64,000 nucleotides of DNA from Vibrio fluvialis (GTDB taxonomy: Bacteria > Pseudomonadota > Gammaproteobacteria > Enterobacterales > Vibrionaceae): positions 1,922,001-1,986,000 of the forward strand of contig NZ_UHIP01000001.1 in assembly GCF_900460245.1 (NCBI RefSeq). Reading direction: 5' to 3'. The position numbers and the translations under genes are program-made. A model generated the notes under the pieces. The model saw nothing but the letters and a program-made list of their open reading frames with translations. It was not told the DNA's origin and searched no databases. Of the stretch, positions 21,586 through 33,055 are shown piece by piece; positions within the stretch are counted from its first letter, which is position 1; each line of letters begins with the position of its first letter.

Positions 21586-21613
21586 AAAAAAAGGAGCCTT
21601 ACGGCTCCTTTTT
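21586..21613 (-). terminator. Intrinsic terminator after rpsA
   Basis: AAAAAGGAGCC - GTAA - GGCTCCTTTTT on the minus strand, between rpsA and ihfB. ihfB must therefore also have its own promoter in the 190 bp before its start. Confidence 0.88.
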
Positions 21614-21629
21614 ATTTAGCGATACGGAA

Positions 21630-23300
21630 TTATTCGCCTTTAGCAGCTTTGAAAGCGTCTGCCATTGCGTTACCGAATGCAGCGTCATCTTGCTTGTTGA
21701 TAGATGCCATTGCTTCTTGCTCTTCAGCTTCGTCTTTCGCTTTGATAGACAGGTTGATTACGCGGTTCTTACGGTCAACGCCAGTAAATTTCGCTTCAAC
21801 TTTGTCGCCAACGCTCAGGATCAGAGTCGCGTCTTCTACGCGGTCACGAGAAACTTCAGAAGCGCGGATGTAACCTTCAACGCCGTCTTCTAGCTCGATA
21901 GTTGCGCCTTTAGCGTCAACTGCAGTTACAGTACCGTTAACCAGAACGCCTTTCTTGTTGTCTGCAACGTAAGCATTGAATGGGTCATTTTCCATTTGCT
22001 TAACGCCTAGAGAAATACGCTCACGCTCTGCATCTACAGCTAGAACAACTGCAGAGATCTCGTCGCCTTTTTTGTACTCACGTACAGCTTCTTCGCCTGG
22101 AACGTTCCAAGAGATGTCAGACAGGTGAACAAGACCGTCGATGCCGCCTTCTAGACCGATGAAGATACCGAAGTCAGTGATTGACTTGATCTTACCAGTA
22201 ACTTTGTCGCCTTTAGCTTGTGCTTCAGCGAATGACTGCCATGGGTTAGCTTTACACTGTTTCAGGCCTAGAGAGATACGACGACGTTCTTCGTCGATAT
22301 CAAGAACCATAACCTCAACTTCGTCGCCAACATTAACAACTTTAGATGGGTGGATGTTCTTGTTAGTCCAATCCATTTCTGAAACGTGTACCAGACCTTC
22401 AACGCCTTCTTCGATTTCAACGAAGCAGCCGTAATCAGTCAGGTTAGTTACACGACCAGTCAGTTTGTGACCTTCTGGGTAACGTTTAGCGATTGCTACC
22501 CATGGATCTTCGCCAAGCTGTTTCAGACCTAGTGATACGCGAGTGCGGTCACGGTCGAACTTAAGAACTTTAACTAGGATCTCGTCACCAACGTTAACGA
22601 TCTCAGATGGGTGTTTAACACGTTTCCACGCCATATCAGTGATGTGCAGAAGACCGTCAACACCGCCAAGATCAACGAATGCACCGTAGTCAGTAAGGTT
22701 CTTAACGATACCTTTAACTTCAGTACCTTCTTGTAGAGTCTCAAGAAGTTCGTCACGCTCAACGCTGCTTTCTGATTCGATAACAGCACGACGAGAAACA
22801 ACAACGTTGTTACGTTTCTGGTCTAGCTTGATTACTTTGAACTCTAGCTCTTTGTTTTCTAGGTGAGCTGTGTCACGGATAGGACGTACATCAACCAGTG
22901 AACCTGGTAGGAATGCACGGATACCGTTCAGTTCAACAGTGAAACCGCCTTTAACTTTACCGTTGATGATACCAACAACAGTTTCAGCTTCTTCGTAAGC
23001 TTTCTCAAGAACGATCCAAGCTTCGTGACGTTTCGCTTTCTCACGAGAAAGTTGAGTTTCACCGAAACCGTCTTCTACAGCGTCTAGAGCTACGTCTACT
23101 TCAGAACCAACTTCAACTTCAAGTTCGCCAGCAGCGTTCTTGAACTGTTCAGCAGGGATTGCAGACTCAGACTTAAGACCAGCATCAACAAGAACGTAAC
23201 CGTTCTCGATCGCTACTACAGTACCTTTAACGATGGTACCTTGTTGGAATTCAGTCTCGTTTAGAAACTCTTCAAAGAGTTGAGCAAAAGATTCAGTCAT
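21630..23300 (-). CDS. rpsA: 30S ribosomal protein S1
   Basis: A 556-residue protein made of six S1/OB-fold RNA-binding repeats, each ending in a variant of RISLGLKQ. It recruits structured mRNAs to the 30S subunit. The first two repeats are the divergent, ribosome-binding ones; repeats 3-6 carry [23 protein letters not shown] cores. Full length. It lies directly downstream of cmk on the same strand with a 104-bp gap, the usual cmk-rpsA-ihfB order. Confidence 0.98.
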   Translation of the reverse strand: MTESFAQLFEEFLNETEFQQGTIVKGTVVAIENGYVLVDAGLKSESAIPAEQFKNAAGELEVEVGSEVDVALDAVEDGFGETQLSREKAKRHEAWIVLEKAYEEAETVVGIINGKVKGGFTVELNGIRAFLPGSLVDVRPIRDTAHLENKELEFKVIKLDQKRNNVVVSRRAVIESESSVERDELLETLQEGTEVKGIVKNLTDYGAFVDLGGVDGLLHITDMAWKRVKHPSEIVNVGDEILVKVLKFDRDRTRVSLGLKQLGEDPWVAIAKRYPEGHKLTGRVTNLTDYGCFVEIEEGVEGLVHVSEMDWTNKNIHPSKVVNVGDEVEVMVLDIDEERRRISLGLKQCKANPWQSFAEAQAKGDKVTGKIKSITDFGIFIGLEGGIDGLVHLSDISWNVPGEEAVREYKKGDEISAVVLAVDAERERISLGVKQMENDPFNAYVADNKKGVLVNGTVTAVDAKGATIELEDGVEGYIRASEVSRDRVEDATLILSVGDKVEAKFTGVDRKNRVINLSIKAKDEAEEQEAMASINKQDDAAFGNAMADAFKAAKGE

Positions 23301-23404
23301 TTAATTAATCTTCAATAAGTAAACGTCCACGGGTGTCCTACCACATGGGGTTATTAAATTCGCCAGTCATCATCCATGCGACCAACGCTCTTAACTGACG
23401 TGGT

Positions 23405-24085
23405 TTATTCCGCCAGCTTCGATTCGATATATTGTAGTGCCTTAACCACCACTTCGTCGATAGACATTTCGGTGGAATCTAGCAATAGCGCATCCTCTGC
23501 AGGGCGCAATGGCGCCACTGGGCGGTTACGATCTCGGTCGTCACGCTCTTGGATTTCGCTCAAAAGGGCGTCAAATTTAACATCAAGCCCCTTTAGTTGC
23601 AACTGCTTGAAACGTCTACGTGCACGTTCCTCAGCACTCGCATCAAGGAAAATTTTGGCTTCTGCCTGTGGAAACACCACAGTTCCCATATCACGGCCAT
23701 CAGCAACTAACCCTTGGCCTTCCGCAAAAGCACGCTGTCTGCGCAGCAATGCTTCACGAACGCGTGGTAAAGCCGCCACTTTTGACGCTGCCATACCCGT
23801 TTCTTCTTTACGCAGTTCTTTGGAAACGTCTTCACCTTCGAGGATAACTTTTACCAAGTCTCCTTCTGCGATGAACTGCACATCCAAATGGGTGGCCAGC
23901 GGTACGAGTGCGTCTTCAGATTCGATGTCAACACCGTGGTGAATCGCAGCAAGAGCTAGCACGCGATAGATCGCACCAGAGTCTAATAGATGAAAACCGA
24001 GTTTGTTAGCCAACAGCATGCAAAGCGTGCCTTTTCCCGCTCCGCTTGGTCCATCAACGGTAATCACCGGTGTATGAGAGGACAT
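23405..24085 (-). CDS. cmk: Cytidylate kinase
   Basis: A 226-residue nucleoside monophosphate kinase making CDP/dCDP from CMP/dCMP and ATP. The P-loop GPSGAGKGT is near the N-terminus, followed by the CMP-site stretch [10 protein letters not shown] and [12 protein letters not shown], then the lid region [10 protein letters not shown]. The start is ATG 24085 ([15 protein letters not shown]). It is first of the cmk-rpsA-ihfB run. Confidence 0.97.
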   Translation of the reverse strand: MSSHTPVITVDGPSGAGKGTLCMLLANKLGFHLLDSGAIYRVLALAAIHHGVDIESEDALVPLATHLDVQFIAEGDLVKVILEGEDVSKELRKEETGMAASKVAALPRVREALLRRQRAFAEGQGLVADGRDMGTVVFPQAEAKIFLDASAEERARRRFKQLQLKGLDVKFDALLSEIQERDDRDRNRPVAPLRPAEDALLLDSTEMSIDEVVVKALQYIESKLAE

Positions 24086-24218
24086 GTTTTACTCCACTTT
24101 ATTTTTGTTCGTGACTGACTTTGTCAGCGATTTACCGGCGGCAAATTATAAATTGATTCGGAGTCAGGTGCTAGGAAGGATTCAAGAAAGCGGCGATTTA
24201 AAGTCAAAATTTCAGGAG

Positions 24219-24247
24219 AAAAACTCAGATCTGAGACCTGAGTTTTT
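24219..24247 (-). terminator. Intrinsic terminator after the HhH protein gene
   Basis: AAAAACTCAG / CTGAGTTTTT stem (24219-24228 with 24238-24247) around a short loop; the T-run suits either strand. Confidence 0.75.
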
Positions 24248-24264
24248 GATGTCAAAAACCTCAG

Positions 24265-24561
24265 TTATAACAAGATACGTTTGTCATTCTGAGCAACGAT
24301 ATCTGGCCCAATGCCTTTCACTTGCGTCAGATCTTCTTTAGATTTGAACGCACCATTGGCCTCACGATAGTCAACTATTGCTTGGGCTTTTTTCAGGCCG
24401 ATACCTTTGAGTAAAGTCGCCAACTCTTCCGCTGGTGCCGTATTGATATTGACAGTTATCTCGACCCCTTCTGTAGCAGAAACATTTCCTTCCGCCCAAC
24501 TGTGAGATACCGGCCAAGTGACAGCCAGGAGAATCGCCAACCAAAATTTGTGAATTTTCAT
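24265..24561 (-). CDS. ComEA-like helix-hairpin-helix protein
   Basis: A 98-residue exported protein. A signal peptide (MKIHKFWLAILLAVTWPVSHSWA) is followed by a DNA-binding helix-hairpin-helix pair: INTAPAEELATLLKGIG and KEDLTQVKGIGPDIV. In naturally competent vibrios ComEA binds incoming DNA in the periplasm and pulls it through by ratcheting. This small soluble form matches that layout, but paralogues exist, so I leave the symbol open. Start ATG 24561 has AAGGAA eight bases upstream. Chitin/TfoX control would be expected if it is the competence protein. Confidence 0.85.
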   Translation of the reverse strand: MKIHKFWLAILLAVTWPVSHSWAEGNVSATEGVEITVNINTAPAEELATLLKGIGLKKAQAIVDYREANGAFKSKEDLTQVKGIGPDIVAQNDKRILL

Positions 24562-24642
24562 ACTGTATGTTCCTTGTAAAGTAAAAACGCCGCCGATCAT
24601 AGGCCGGTGTGGCTTTACGGCATACCAAGAGAAACCAGAAAT

Positions 24643-24670
24643 AAAATGGGCTGCAAACGCAGCCCATTTT
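24643..24670 (-). terminator. Intrinsic terminator after ppiD
   Basis: AAAATGGGCTGC - AAAC - GCAGCCCATTTT, a 12-bp perfect stem just downstream of the ppiD stop. Confidence 0.85.
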
Positions 24671-24699
24671 GTTAAACATATCAGTTACAAGAAACTCAA

Positions 24700-26559
24700 C
24701 TACTGGCTCACAGCATAGTACTTAATGTCGGTGTTCTGACGCAGCACGCTCAAAACTCCGGCAAGATCTTGCTGAACACCAATACGTGCTAATTGCGCAC
24801 CAATTTGGTCGTGGTATTCAGTATTCACTTTTGCTTCCACCTTATCCAGCTCCACGACAATGATGTTGCCATCGAAGTCTTTCGCTTGTGCGTAAGTTAC
24901 TGCACCTTCAGCGGGTTTAGGCATCGCGTACACGGTTCCTGCTAGAGGAGAACTGCGATCAATCATGTTCAAATCGCCAAACGCCAGATTATGTTGTTGC
25001 AACAGAGATTTATCACCTTGTTTCAAACCATCGACAAGTTTGCTTGCCAGCTCCAGAGCTTGCTGTTCGCCTTTCACTTTCGACAGTTGAGCAACCACTT
25101 GATCTTTTACTTCTGTCAGTGGCAGAACCATTTCCGGACGAGACTCCTCCACTCGTACCACCACCACATGCTCTGGGGCAACTTCAATGGCTTCAGAGTT
25201 CAAACCATCGTCTTTCACTTCTGGAGTCTGGATCGCTTTGAGAACATCTGCATTGTTCAGCGTTGCCGGAAGTTGCTGCTCAGAGACAAAATCCGTTTTC
25301 TGTACTGTTGCTGAAATCGCTTTCGCAGCCTCGTCCAGAGAATCTGGAGATTCAAACGCTACTTTTTCTAGTTCTGTTTGCAACTCGTAGAATTTATCTA
25401 CGGCTTGCTGATCTTTCAGCTCTGCTTTGATATCTGCCGCGACATCAGCATATGGCTTCGCGATTGGCGCTTTCACTTCGTCCAATTTGATGATGTGGTA
25501 GCCAAAATCTGACTTCACCAGACCACTAATATCACCTGCTTGTTTCAAGGCAAATGCAGCACTTTCGAACGCGGGATCCATGGTGTCATGTTCGATCCAG
25601 CCCAGCGAACCGCCTTCTTCAGCACTACCGATATCCTGCGATTTTTCTTTTGCCAGCGTTGCGAAATCCGCGCCCGCTTTTAGTTCATCAAGAATTTCCT
25701 GCGCCGCTTTTTCATCATCACCCTGAATCAGAATATGGCTGACTTTGCGCTGTTCAGCAGAAGAGTACTTGTCCAGATGATCTTGGTAGTATTGCTGTGC
25801 CTGATCATCACTGATAGTGACCGCGCTTTTCAGCTGCTCTGCCGACAATTCGATGTACGAAAGTTTTACCTGCTCTGGACGGGTATAACGCTCTGGGTTT
25901 TGTTTGTAGTACTGCTCGATTTCGTCATCGCTCAGCTCAACATTCTTAGCAAATTCTGCTGGTGACAGCGTGATGGTACGAATATCACGAGTTTGAGAAA
26001 TCAGTTCGCCCTGAGCTTCAACTTCGCCTTTCAGAGTGAATTCGCTGCCTTGTAGCGCGCTCATCAATTGGTTACGCACCAAATCACGGCGCATATACTC
26101 TGCAAACGAGTCTGGTGAGAAACCAGCTCGACGCAGTGCAGACTGGTAAATTTCCTGATCAAACTTGCCTTCGCTTTGGAACTGAGGCATGTCCAGAATC
26201 ATTTGACGAATCTGATCATCACTCACACGCAGGCCCAGTGATTGTGCGTGCTGTTCCAGTAACAGGTCGTTGATCATACGATCCAGCACCGATTTACGGA
26301 AAGACGCCACGTACTCAGGATCTGCAAGCAAGTTAGCAAAGTAATCGCCTAGCTGCGCTTGCATGCGGTTACGTTCGTTCTGGTACGCTTGTTCAAATTC
26401 ACCACGGCCGATTTCAGTTCCGCCGACTTTGGCTGCTGCATTATTACTGCCGCTGATCAGGTAGTTACCTACCCCTGCGAAGATAAAAGAAAGGATGATT
26501 AGTCCTAGGATAATTTTTACCGCGATGCTGTTCACGCCCTCGCGTAATCGATCCATCAT
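24700..26559 (-). CDS. ppiD: Peptidyl-prolyl cis-trans isomerase D (periplasmic chaperone)
   Basis: A 619-residue membrane-anchored chaperone near the Sec translocon exit. A short cytoplasmic start (MMDRLREGVNSIAVK) is followed by one membrane segment (IILGLIILSFIFAGVGNYLI), a SurA-like N-terminal chaperone region, a parvulin-type domain (RKVSHILIQGDDEKA ... GGSLGWIEHDTMDPAFESAAF) and a long C-terminal part. I use ATG 26559, matching the E. coli start; the frame runs 20 codons further. It follows hupB and lon in the conserved order lon-hupB-ppiD. Confidence 0.96.
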   Translation of the reverse strand: MMDRLREGVNSIAVKIILGLIILSFIFAGVGNYLISGSNNAAAKVGGTEIGRGEFEQAYQNERNRMQAQLGDYFANLLADPEYVASFRKSVLDRMINDLLLEQHAQSLGLRVSDDQIRQMILDMPQFQSEGKFDQEIYQSALRRAGFSPDSFAEYMRRDLVRNQLMSALQGSEFTLKGEVEAQGELISQTRDIRTITLSPAEFAKNVELSDDEIEQYYKQNPERYTRPEQVKLSYIELSAEQLKSAVTISDDQAQQYYQDHLDKYSSAEQRKVSHILIQGDDEKAAQEILDELKAGADFATLAKEKSQDIGSAEEGGSLGWIEHDTMDPAFESAAFALKQAGDISGLVKSDFGYHIIKLDEVKAPIAKPYADVAADIKAELKDQQAVDKFYELQTELEKVAFESPDSLDEAAKAISATVQKTDFVSEQQLPATLNNADVLKAIQTPEVKDDGLNSEAIEVAPEHVVVVRVEESRPEMVLPLTEVKDQVVAQLSKVKGEQQALELASKLVDGLKQGDKSLLQQHNLAFGDLNMIDRSSPLAGTVYAMPKPAEGAVTYAQAKDFDGNIIVVELDKVEAKVNTEYHDQIGAQLARIGVQQDLAGVLSVLRQNTDIKYYAVSQ

Positions 26560-26627
26560 AATTTTACTGCTCTCCGGGTTTGAAGTGACACACTTCAGCC
26601 AAAATTTTGAATAGCGCAATAGTATCA

Positions 26628-26659
26628 GAAAAAGAAATGCGCATCAGTATGATGCGCAT
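26628..26659 (-). terminator. Intrinsic terminator between hupB and ppiD
   Basis: ATGCGCATCA - GTA - TGATGCGCAT, a perfect 10-bp stem, followed on the minus strand by TTTCTTTTTC. Confidence 0.8.
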
Positions 26660-26714
26660 AATTTCAAAAGGTTCGAATTAATTTTGCCTGAAAGGGGCAA
26701 AAGGATAATTCTGA

Positions 26715-26987
26715 TTAGTTACAAGCGTCTTTAAGAGCTTTGCCTGCTTTGAACGCAGGAACTTTTGCTTCTGCGATTTGGATTTCTTCACCAGTCTTAG
26801 GGTTACGGCCTGTGCGAGCTGCGCGAGTACGTACTGCAAATGTACCAAAGCCAACTAGAGCCACCTGATCACCAGATTGAAGCGTGTCGCTCACTGCTTC
26901 AATGAATGCATCTAGTGCACGACCAGCTGAAGCTTTAGAGATATCAGCGTTAGCTGCGATTTGTTCTACTAATTGTGTCTTATTCAC
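26715..26987 (-). CDS. hupB: DNA-binding protein HU-beta
   Basis: A 90-residue nucleoid protein. The start is GTG 26987 ([18 protein letters not shown]), supported by AAGGGGAA upstream and by the exact family length; the frame continues nine codons to an ATG that lacks this support. The DNA-contacting arm ([15 protein letters not shown]) is conserved. It lies directly downstream of lon and before ppiD. Confidence 0.97.
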   Translation of the reverse strand: MNKTQLVEQIAANADISKASAGRALDAFIEAVSDTLQSGDQVALVGFGTFAVRTRAARTGRNPKTGEEIQIAEAKVPAFKAGKALKDACN

Positions 26988-27113
26988 TGTGAATTCCCCT
27001 TCGGTCACCAATTATTATTTTGTTCGGTGCCTATTTCGTTCCATTAATGTTAAAAACTGGTCTAAAGCCTTGTTACAACTGGGCTGAAGGCCTAGTGAGT
27101 AACGTTAGCGCCC

Positions 27114-27152
27114 AAAAAAAACGCTGACAAGCCTTTTTCGACCTATCAGCGT
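27114..27152 (-). terminator. Intrinsic terminator after lon
   Basis: ACGCTGA (27121-27127) pairs with TCAGCGT (27146-27152), with a run of eight T residues on the minus strand. Confidence 0.8.
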
Positions 27153-27181
27153 AAACTTTTACTTATTTTTGCTGCACATCA

Positions 27182-29533
27182 CTATTTTTTAGCGTCAAAC
27201 TCGACACCAGTCGGGTCATTTTCAAGTGCAACCTTCAGTACTTCGTCAATCCAGCGAACTGGAATAACTTTCAGATCTGCAATCACATTCTGTGGAATCT
27301 CTTCCAGATCACGTTCGTTGTCCTTTGGAATCAGTACGGTTTTGATACCACCACGATGTGCAGCCAGCAATTTCTCTTTCAGGCCACCGATAGGCAGAAC
27401 TTCACCACGTAGTGTGATTTCGCCCGTCATCGCCACTTCTGCTTTAACCGGGTTACCCGTCAGACAAGAAACCAACGCTGTACACATTGCCGTACCCGCA
27501 CTTGGCCCATCTTTTGGTGTAGCCCCTTCAGGTACGTGCACGTGGATATCACGTTTCTCGTAGAAATCCGGGTTAATTCCCAGTTTCTCGGCCCGAGAGC
27601 GTACCACAGTCATGGCCGCCTGAATCGATTCCTGCATGACATCGCCCAGTGAACCTGTTTGAGTCAGCTTACCTTTACCTGGCATAGACTGTGTTTCGAT
27701 GGTCAGCAAATCACCGCCCACTTCGGTCCAAGCAAGACCAGTAACTTGACCGATTCGGTTGAATTCATCCGCCTTACCAAAATCAAAACGTTGCACGCCC
27801 AGAAACTCTTTCAAGTTTTCCTGATTCACAGTGACCGTTTTCGTGCCACCGTTCAGCAGAATTTTCTTCACGGCTTTGCGGCAGATCTTAGAGATTTCAC
27901 GCTCCAGGCTACGCACACCCGCTTCGCGCGTGTAGTAACGAATAATGCCAATGATGGCTGAATCCTCGATCACGATCTCGCTTGGTTTCAGGCCATTGCG
28001 TTCGATCTGTTTATTCACCAAGTGACGTTTCGCGATGTTCAGTTTCTCATCTTCGGTGTAACCCGACAAACGAATCACTTCCATACGGTCTAGCAATGGG
28101 CCTGGAATGTTCATTGAGTTTGAGGTAGCAACAAACATGACATCCGACAAATCGTAGTCCACTTCCAGGTAGTGGTCGTTAAACGAGTTGTTCTGCTCTG
28201 GGTCAAGCACTTCCAGCAGTGCAGAAGCTGGATCGCCACGCATATCAGACGACATCTTGTCGATTTCATCCAACAGGAACAGTGGGTTTTTCACTCCAAC
28301 TTTCGCCATTTTCTGAATCAGTTTACCTGGCAGCGAGCCAATGTACGTACGACGGTGACCGCGGATTTCCGCTTCATCACGTACACCGCCCAGCGCCATA
28401 CGTACGTATTTACGACCCGTTGCCGCCGCAATTGAGCGGCCCAGCGAGGTTTTACCTACACCTGGAGGGCCAACCAAGCACAGGATCGGGCCTTTCAGCT
28501 TATTGATGCGACTTTGTACTGCGAGATATTCAAGAATACGTTCTTTCACGCGCTCTAGGCCGTAATGATCGGCATTGAGGATCTCTTCTGCTTTCGAGAG
28601 ATCTTTTTTCACTTTGGAACGTTTGTTCCAAGGCACGCTGACCATCCAATCGATATAGCTGCGCACAACCGTTGCTTCTGCTGACATCGGAGACATCATC
28701 TTCAGCTTTTGCAGTTCCTGCTCAGTTTTCTCGCGAGCCTCTTTCGGCATCTTCGATTCTTCGATTTTCTGTTTCAGCGCTTCGAACTCATCCGGCGCAT
28801 CATCCATCTCACCCAGCTCTTTCTGAATCGCCTTCATTTGCTCATTCAGATAGTACTCGCGCTGAGATTTCTCCATCTGCTTTTTCACACGGTTGCGAAT
28901 GCGCTTCTCAACTTGCAACAGATCGATTTCAGATTCCATCTGGCCCATCAAGAATTCCAAACGCTCAGAGACGTCCAAAATTTCCAGCACTTTTTGCTTG
29001 TCGATGAGTTTCAAAGGCATGTGTGCTGCGATGGTATCGGCAAGGCGCGCCGCCTCATCGATGCCGTTCAGAGACGTCAGCACTTCCGGTGGAATTTTCT
29101 TGTTCAGTTTGATGAAGCCTTCGAACTGATTGATCGCGCTGCGAACAATCACTTCTTGCTCTTTTTCATCAAGTTCAGGCGTAAGCAGGTACTCAGCTTC
29201 TGCTGAGAAAAACTCGCCTTCATGGAATTGGTTGATTTTTGCGCGCTGCTGACCTTCGACAAGCACTTTCACAGTGCCATCTGGCAGTTTCAGTAGCTGG
29301 AGGATGGTTGCAACTGTACCGACATCAAATAGATCGGTGATTTTCGGTTCGTCGGTTTCCGGCTGTTTTTGCGCGACCAGAAGAACCTGTTTGTTGTTGT
29401 CCATCGCTGCTTCTAGGCATTGAATCGACTTTTCACGACCAACAAACAGAGGAATTACCATATGTGGATACACCACCACATCGCGCAGAGGTAGTACAGG
29501 GATCTCGATACGCTCGGAACGTTCCAAGTTCAT
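27182..29533 (-). CDS. lon: ATP-dependent protease La (Lon)
   Basis: A 783-residue AAA+ serine protease that degrades misfolded and short-lived regulatory proteins. The N-terminal substrate domain ([19 protein letters not shown]) is followed by a coiled coil (about 190-270), Walker [11 protein letters not shown], Walker [12 protein letters not shown], and the protease domain with catalytic Ser in [11 protein letters not shown] and Lys in [10 protein letters not shown]. Full length. A sigma-32-type promoter is readable upstream. It follows clpX and precedes hupB, and has its own terminator. Confidence 0.98.
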   Translation of the reverse strand: MNLERSERIEIPVLPLRDVVVYPHMVIPLFVGREKSIQCLEAAMDNNKQVLLVAQKQPETDEPKITDLFDVGTVATILQLLKLPDGTVKVLVEGQQRAKINQFHEGEFFSAEAEYLLTPELDEKEQEVIVRSAINQFEGFIKLNKKIPPEVLTSLNGIDEAARLADTIAAHMPLKLIDKQKVLEILDVSERLEFLMGQMESEIDLLQVEKRIRNRVKKQMEKSQREYYLNEQMKAIQKELGEMDDAPDEFEALKQKIEESKMPKEAREKTEQELQKLKMMSPMSAEATVVRSYIDWMVSVPWNKRSKVKKDLSKAEEILNADHYGLERVKERILEYLAVQSRINKLKGPILCLVGPPGVGKTSLGRSIAAATGRKYVRMALGGVRDEAEIRGHRRTYIGSLPGKLIQKMAKVGVKNPLFLLDEIDKMSSDMRGDPASALLEVLDPEQNNSFNDHYLEVDYDLSDVMFVATSNSMNIPGPLLDRMEVIRLSGYTEDEKLNIAKRHLVNKQIERNGLKPSEIVIEDSAIIGIIRYYTREAGVRSLEREISKICRKAVKKILLNGGTKTVTVNQENLKEFLGVQRFDFGKADEFNRIGQVTGLAWTEVGGDLLTIETQSMPGKGKLTQTGSLGDVMQESIQAAMTVVRSRAEKLGINPDFYEKRDIHVHVPEGATPKDGPSAGTAMCTALVSCLTGNPVKAEVAMTGEITLRGEVLPIGGLKEKLLAAHRGGIKTVLIPKDNERDLEEIPQNVIADLKVIPVRWIDEVLKVALENDPTGVEFDAKK

Positions 29534-29568
29534 ATTTATCTCTCTTCCGCTTTTCTATATATCGCAGT

Positions 29569-29597
29569 ATATGGGGGCTAACTAACTGGATTCAATG
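29569..29597 (-). promoter_or_regulatory. Sigma-32 (heat-shock) type promoter of lon
   Basis: On the minus strand CATTGAA (29591-29597) is followed after 14 bases by CCCCATAT (29569-29576). This fits the heat-shock consensus CTTGAA - 13 to 15 bases - CCCCATnT, with the -10 perfect. It lies 36 bp before the lon start and downstream of the clpX terminator, where a lon-specific promoter is expected. Confidence 0.75.
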
Positions 29598-29603
29598 ACA
29601 GAA

Positions 29604-29633
29604 TAAAAAAAAGGAGGTATTAAATACCTCCTT
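29604..29633 (-). terminator. Intrinsic terminator after clpX
   Basis: AAGGAGGTAT - TTA - ATACCTCCTT with a T-run on the minus strand. Confidence 0.88.
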
Positions 29634-29653
29634 ATATGTTTTAACATTCTGTT

Positions 29654-30934
29654 TTACTCAGCGCCAGCGGCCTGACTTTCACTTCCGGTGTAAATCAGCA
29701 GTGGTTCTGACTCACCGTTAATCACGGATTCGTCAATCACAACTTTCTCTACTTCAGTCATTGAAGGCAGTTCGTACATGGTCTCAAGCAATACGTTCTC
29801 AAGAATCGAACGTAGGCCACGAGCCCCTGTTTTGCGCTTCATAGCACGTGCAGCGATAGCGCGAAGTGCATCTTCACGGAACTCGAGATCTACATTTTCC
29901 AGCTCAAACAGAGCCGCATACTGCTTGGTCAATGCATTCTTAGGTTCGCACAGAATCTGAATCAGAGCTTCTTCGTCGAGTTCTGTCAGTGTTGCTGTCA
30001 CAGGCAGACGACCGATGAATTCCGGGATCAAACCGTATTTCACCAAATCTTCTGGTTCTACTTGAGTAAACAGTTCACTCAGTGATTTGCTTTCGTCTTT
30101 TGAACGGACTTCTGCGCCGAAACCGATACCAGTACCAGTTGCGACACGTTGTTCAATCACTTTATCCAAGCCAGCGAATGCACCGCCACAGATAAAGAGG
30201 ATCTTAGAAGTATCTACCTGTAGAAACTCTTGTTGAGGGTGCTTACGGCCACCTTGCGGTGGTACAGAAGCCACTGTGCCTTCAACCAGTTTCAAAAGCG
30301 CTTGCTGAACCCCTTCGCCTGACACGTCACGCGTGATCGACGGGTTTTCAGCTTTACGGGAAATCTTATCGATTTCATCGATGTAGACAATACCACGTTC
30401 AGCTTTTGCGACGTCATAGTCACACTTCTGTAGCAGTTTCTGGATGATGTTTTCTACATCTTCACCCACATAACCAGCTTCAGTTAGTGTAGTCGCGTCC
30501 GCCATTGTGAACGGTACGTCAAGGAAACGAGCCAGTGTTTCCGCCAGCAGTGTTTTACCACTACCCGTCGGACCGATAAGAAGAATATTACTCTTACCCA
30601 GTTCCACACCTTCACTCGTTGTATCACCGTTACGTAAACGCTTGTAGTGGTTATATACTGCAACCGCGAGCACTTTTTTCGCGTGTTCTTGGCCAATCAC
30701 ATAGTCATCAAGATGCTCACGAATCTGACGTGGCGTCGGCAGTGCCGAAGACTCTTTCTTCGGTAAAACATCTTTGATTTCTTCACGGATAATGTCGTTA
30801 CATAAGTCGACGCATTCGTCGCAAATGTAAACAGATGGACCTGCGATTAGCTTGCGAACTTCGTGCTGGCTTTTGCCACAGAAAGAGCAGTACAGCAGTT
30901 TACTACTACCACCCTCTTTGCTTTTGTCTGTCAT
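29654..30934 (-). CDS. clpX: ClpXP protease ATP-binding subunit ClpX
   Basis: A 426-residue AAA+ unfoldase that feeds ClpP. The N-terminal zinc-binding dimerisation domain has C16, C19, C38 and C41. Walker [16 protein letters not shown], Walker [10 protein letters not shown] and the pore and ClpP-contact loops follow, with an Arg-finger region [11 protein letters not shown] near the C-terminus. It lies 82 bp downstream of clpP in the tig-clpP-clpX-lon order, and ends at a terminator. Confidence 0.98.
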   Translation of the reverse strand: MTDKSKEGGSSKLLYCSFCGKSQHEVRKLIAGPSVYICDECVDLCNDIIREEIKDVLPKKESSALPTPRQIREHLDDYVIGQEHAKKVLAVAVYNHYKRLRNGDTTSEGVELGKSNILLIGPTGSGKTLLAETLARFLDVPFTMADATTLTEAGYVGEDVENIIQKLLQKCDYDVAKAERGIVYIDEIDKISRKAENPSITRDVSGEGVQQALLKLVEGTVASVPPQGGRKHPQQEFLQVDTSKILFICGGAFAGLDKVIEQRVATGTGIGFGAEVRSKDESKSLSELFTQVEPEDLVKYGLIPEFIGRLPVTATLTELDEEALIQILCEPKNALTKQYAALFELENVDLEFREDALRAIAARAMKRKTGARGLRSILENVLLETMYELPSMTEVEKVVIDESVINGESEPLLIYTGSESQAAGAE

Positions 30935-31016
30935 TCGCTAACCTCTTAGCCTTTACTCGTTATGGTTTGAGTGTATAACAATTTGAACCAAATTGCGTTA
31001 AACAATTCCCGCTCGA

Positions 31017-31643
31017 TTACTCGCCGCGATGGGTCAAAAGTCCGTCCACCAGACCATAGTCTACTGCTTGTTGTGCCGACATAAAATTGTCTCGGTCGGT
31101 ATCACGTTCGATCACATCAAGAGGCTGACCTGTGTGGTCTGCCAACAAGCGATTCAGCTTGTTTTTGATGGTCAGGATTTCCTGAGCATGGATCTGAATG
31201 TCTGATGCCTGGCCTTGGAAACCGCCCAGAGGCTGGTGAATCATGACACGTGAGTTAGGCAGAACATAACGCTTACCTGGTGCACCACCAGCCAGCAGAA
31301 ATGCGCCCATTGAACAAGCTTGTCCGATACACAGTGTGCTCACGTTTGGTTTGATGAACTGCATGGTATCGTAAATCGACATACCCGCAGTCACACTGCC
31401 ACCCGGAGAGTTGATGTACAGGAAAATATCTTTATCAGGGTTTTCAGATTCTAAGAAAAGCAGCTGAGCCACGACAAGGTTTGCCATGTGATCTTCTACT
31501 TGCCCCGTTAAAAAAATCACGCGGTCTTTTAACAAGCGAGAATAGATGTCGTAAGAACGCTCACCACGAGAAGTTTGTTCCACCACCATGGGTACTAGCG
31601 CGTCAATGATTGGCGACATTGCATTTTTTTCTTGGTAGCTCAT
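31017..31643 (-). CDS. clpP: ATP-dependent Clp protease proteolytic subunit
   Basis: A 208-residue serine protease that forms the tetradecameric chamber used by ClpX and ClpA. The catalytic triad is S111 (GQACSMGAF), H136 (MIHQPLGG) and D185 (DTDRDNFM). A propeptide of about 14 residues precedes the mature start. It lies between tig and clpX. Confidence 0.98.
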   Translation of the reverse strand: MSYQEKNAMSPIIDALVPMVVEQTSRGERSYDIYSRLLKDRVIFLTGQVEDHMANLVVAQLLFLESENPDKDIFLYINSPGGSVTAGMSIYDTMQFIKPNVSTLCIGQACSMGAFLLAGGAPGKRYVLPNSRVMIHQPLGGFQGQASDIQIHAQEILTIKNKLNRLLADHTGQPLDVIERDTDRDNFMSAQQAVDYGLVDGLLTHRGE

Positions 31644-31750
31644 AGTCTTATGTCCCTAAAATAAATGGCCCGGATGATGGGTAATCACACGGACCATTGT
31701 TAGCAGAATAGGCGACGTGTCGTCAACCTTTCTACGTTACAACTTGCTTA

Positions 31751-33055
31751 TTAAGCAGCAACTTGTGGGTTCATTAGCTCGTTGAAGCTAATGGCTTTCT
31801 CAGTTACTTGCGCTTTAGCAATGATCGCGTCGATCGCTTGCTCTTCAAGAGCAACGTTACGCATATTGTTCATCATTTGCTCGTTTTGCTCGTAGTAAGC
31901 AATCACTTCAGTTGGATCTTCGTAAGCAGTCGCCATCTCTTCGATCAGCGCTTTAACTTTCTCTTCATCCGCTTTCAGTTCTTCAGCTTTGATCACTTCA
32001 CCCAGCAGAAGGCCAACAACTACACGGCGTTTTGCTTGCTCTTCGAACAGTTCACGTGGCAGCTGGCTAGCCGCTTCCATGTTACCGCCGAAACGTTGTG
32101 CCGCTTGCTGACGCAGAACGTTGATCTCTTGGTCGATCAGTGCAGAAGGAACGTCAATGTCGTTCTCTTTTACCAGACCTTCAATCGCTTGCTCTTTGAT
32201 ACGCGCTTTGATTGCTTGCTTTAGTTCGCGATCCATGTTCTTACGAACTTCTGCTTTCAGTGCGTCTACGCCGCCTTCAGCAACACCGAATTTAGCAACG
32301 AATTCGTCGTTCAGTTCTGGCAGTTCACGAGCTTCTACTTTGTTTACTTTGATTGCGAATTTCGCCGCTTTACCTTTCAGGTTTTCAGCGTGGTAATCTT
32401 CTGGGAAAGTCACTTCGATTTCGAATTCCATACCTTTGGTTTTACCCACGATACCGTCTTCAAAACCTGGGATCATGCGGCCTGCGCCCATTTCCAGAGG
32501 GAAGTTCTCAGCTTTACCGCCTTCGAACTCAACACCGTCGATAGAACCAACGAAGTCGATAGATACGCGTTTGCCTTCTTCTGCAGCTTCATCAACTTCT
32601 TTCCAAGTTGCTTGTTGCTTACGCAGAGTTTCCAGCATCTCAGCTACGTCTGCTTCAGTGATTTCTGCAGCTGGCTTTTCAACGGTGATGTTTTCCAGAC
32701 CTTTCAGTTCAACTTCTGGGTAAACTTCGAAAGTTGCTGTAAAGACTAGATCTGCGCCTTCTTTCACTTCTACTGGTGCGAACGTTGGTGCGCCAGCTGG
32801 GTTGATCTTTTCTTTTACGATAGCTTCGATGAAGTGACGTTGCATAACTTCACCAAGAACATCTTGACGTACTGCTTTGCCGTACATCTTAGCAACCATC
32901 TTCATTGGCACTTTGCCTTTGCGGAAACCATCGAAACGACGGTTTTTCGCGATGTTGCGTAGTTCAGCTGACACTGCATCTTCGATGTTTGCAGCTGGAA
33001 CAGTAATATTCAGACGGCGCTCTAGGCCTTCTAGCGTTTCAACAGTAACTTGCAT
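31751..33055 (-). CDS. tig: Trigger factor
   Basis: A 434-residue ribosome-bound chaperone and prolyl isomerase. The ribosome-docking signature ([12 protein letters not shown]) is in the N-terminal domain. The FKBP-type isomerase domain ([20 protein letters not shown] ... [19 protein letters not shown]) is in the middle and a long helical C-terminal body follows. Start ATG 33055 gives [15 protein letters not shown], as in the family. It is first in the minus-strand proteostasis cluster. Confidence 0.98.
   Translation of the reverse strand: MQVTVETLEGLERRLNITVPAANIEDAVSAELRNIAKNRRFDGFRKGKVPMKMVAKMYGKAVRQDVLGEVMQRHFIEAIVKEKINPAGAPTFAPVEVKEGADLVFTATFEVYPEVELKGLENITVEKPAAEITEADVAEMLETLRKQQATWKEVDEAAEEGKRVSIDFVGSIDGVEFEGGKAENFPLEMGAGRMIPGFEDGIVGKTKGMEFEIEVTFPEDYHAENLKGKAAKFAIKVNKVEARELPELNDEFVAKFGVAEGGVDALKAEVRKNMDRELKQAIKARIKEQAIEGLVKENDIDVPSALIDQEINVLRQQAAQRFGGNMEAASQLPRELFEEQAKRRVVVGLLLGEVIKAEELKADEEKVKALIEEMATAYEDPTEVIAYYEQNEQMMNNMRNVALEEQAIDAIIAKAQVTEKAISFNELMNPQVAA

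Noticed and set aside
23376..23942. Long open frame antisense to cmk
   Set aside because: A shadow of the conserved cmk gene; Ser/Arg-rich translation without a domain or ribosome-binding site.
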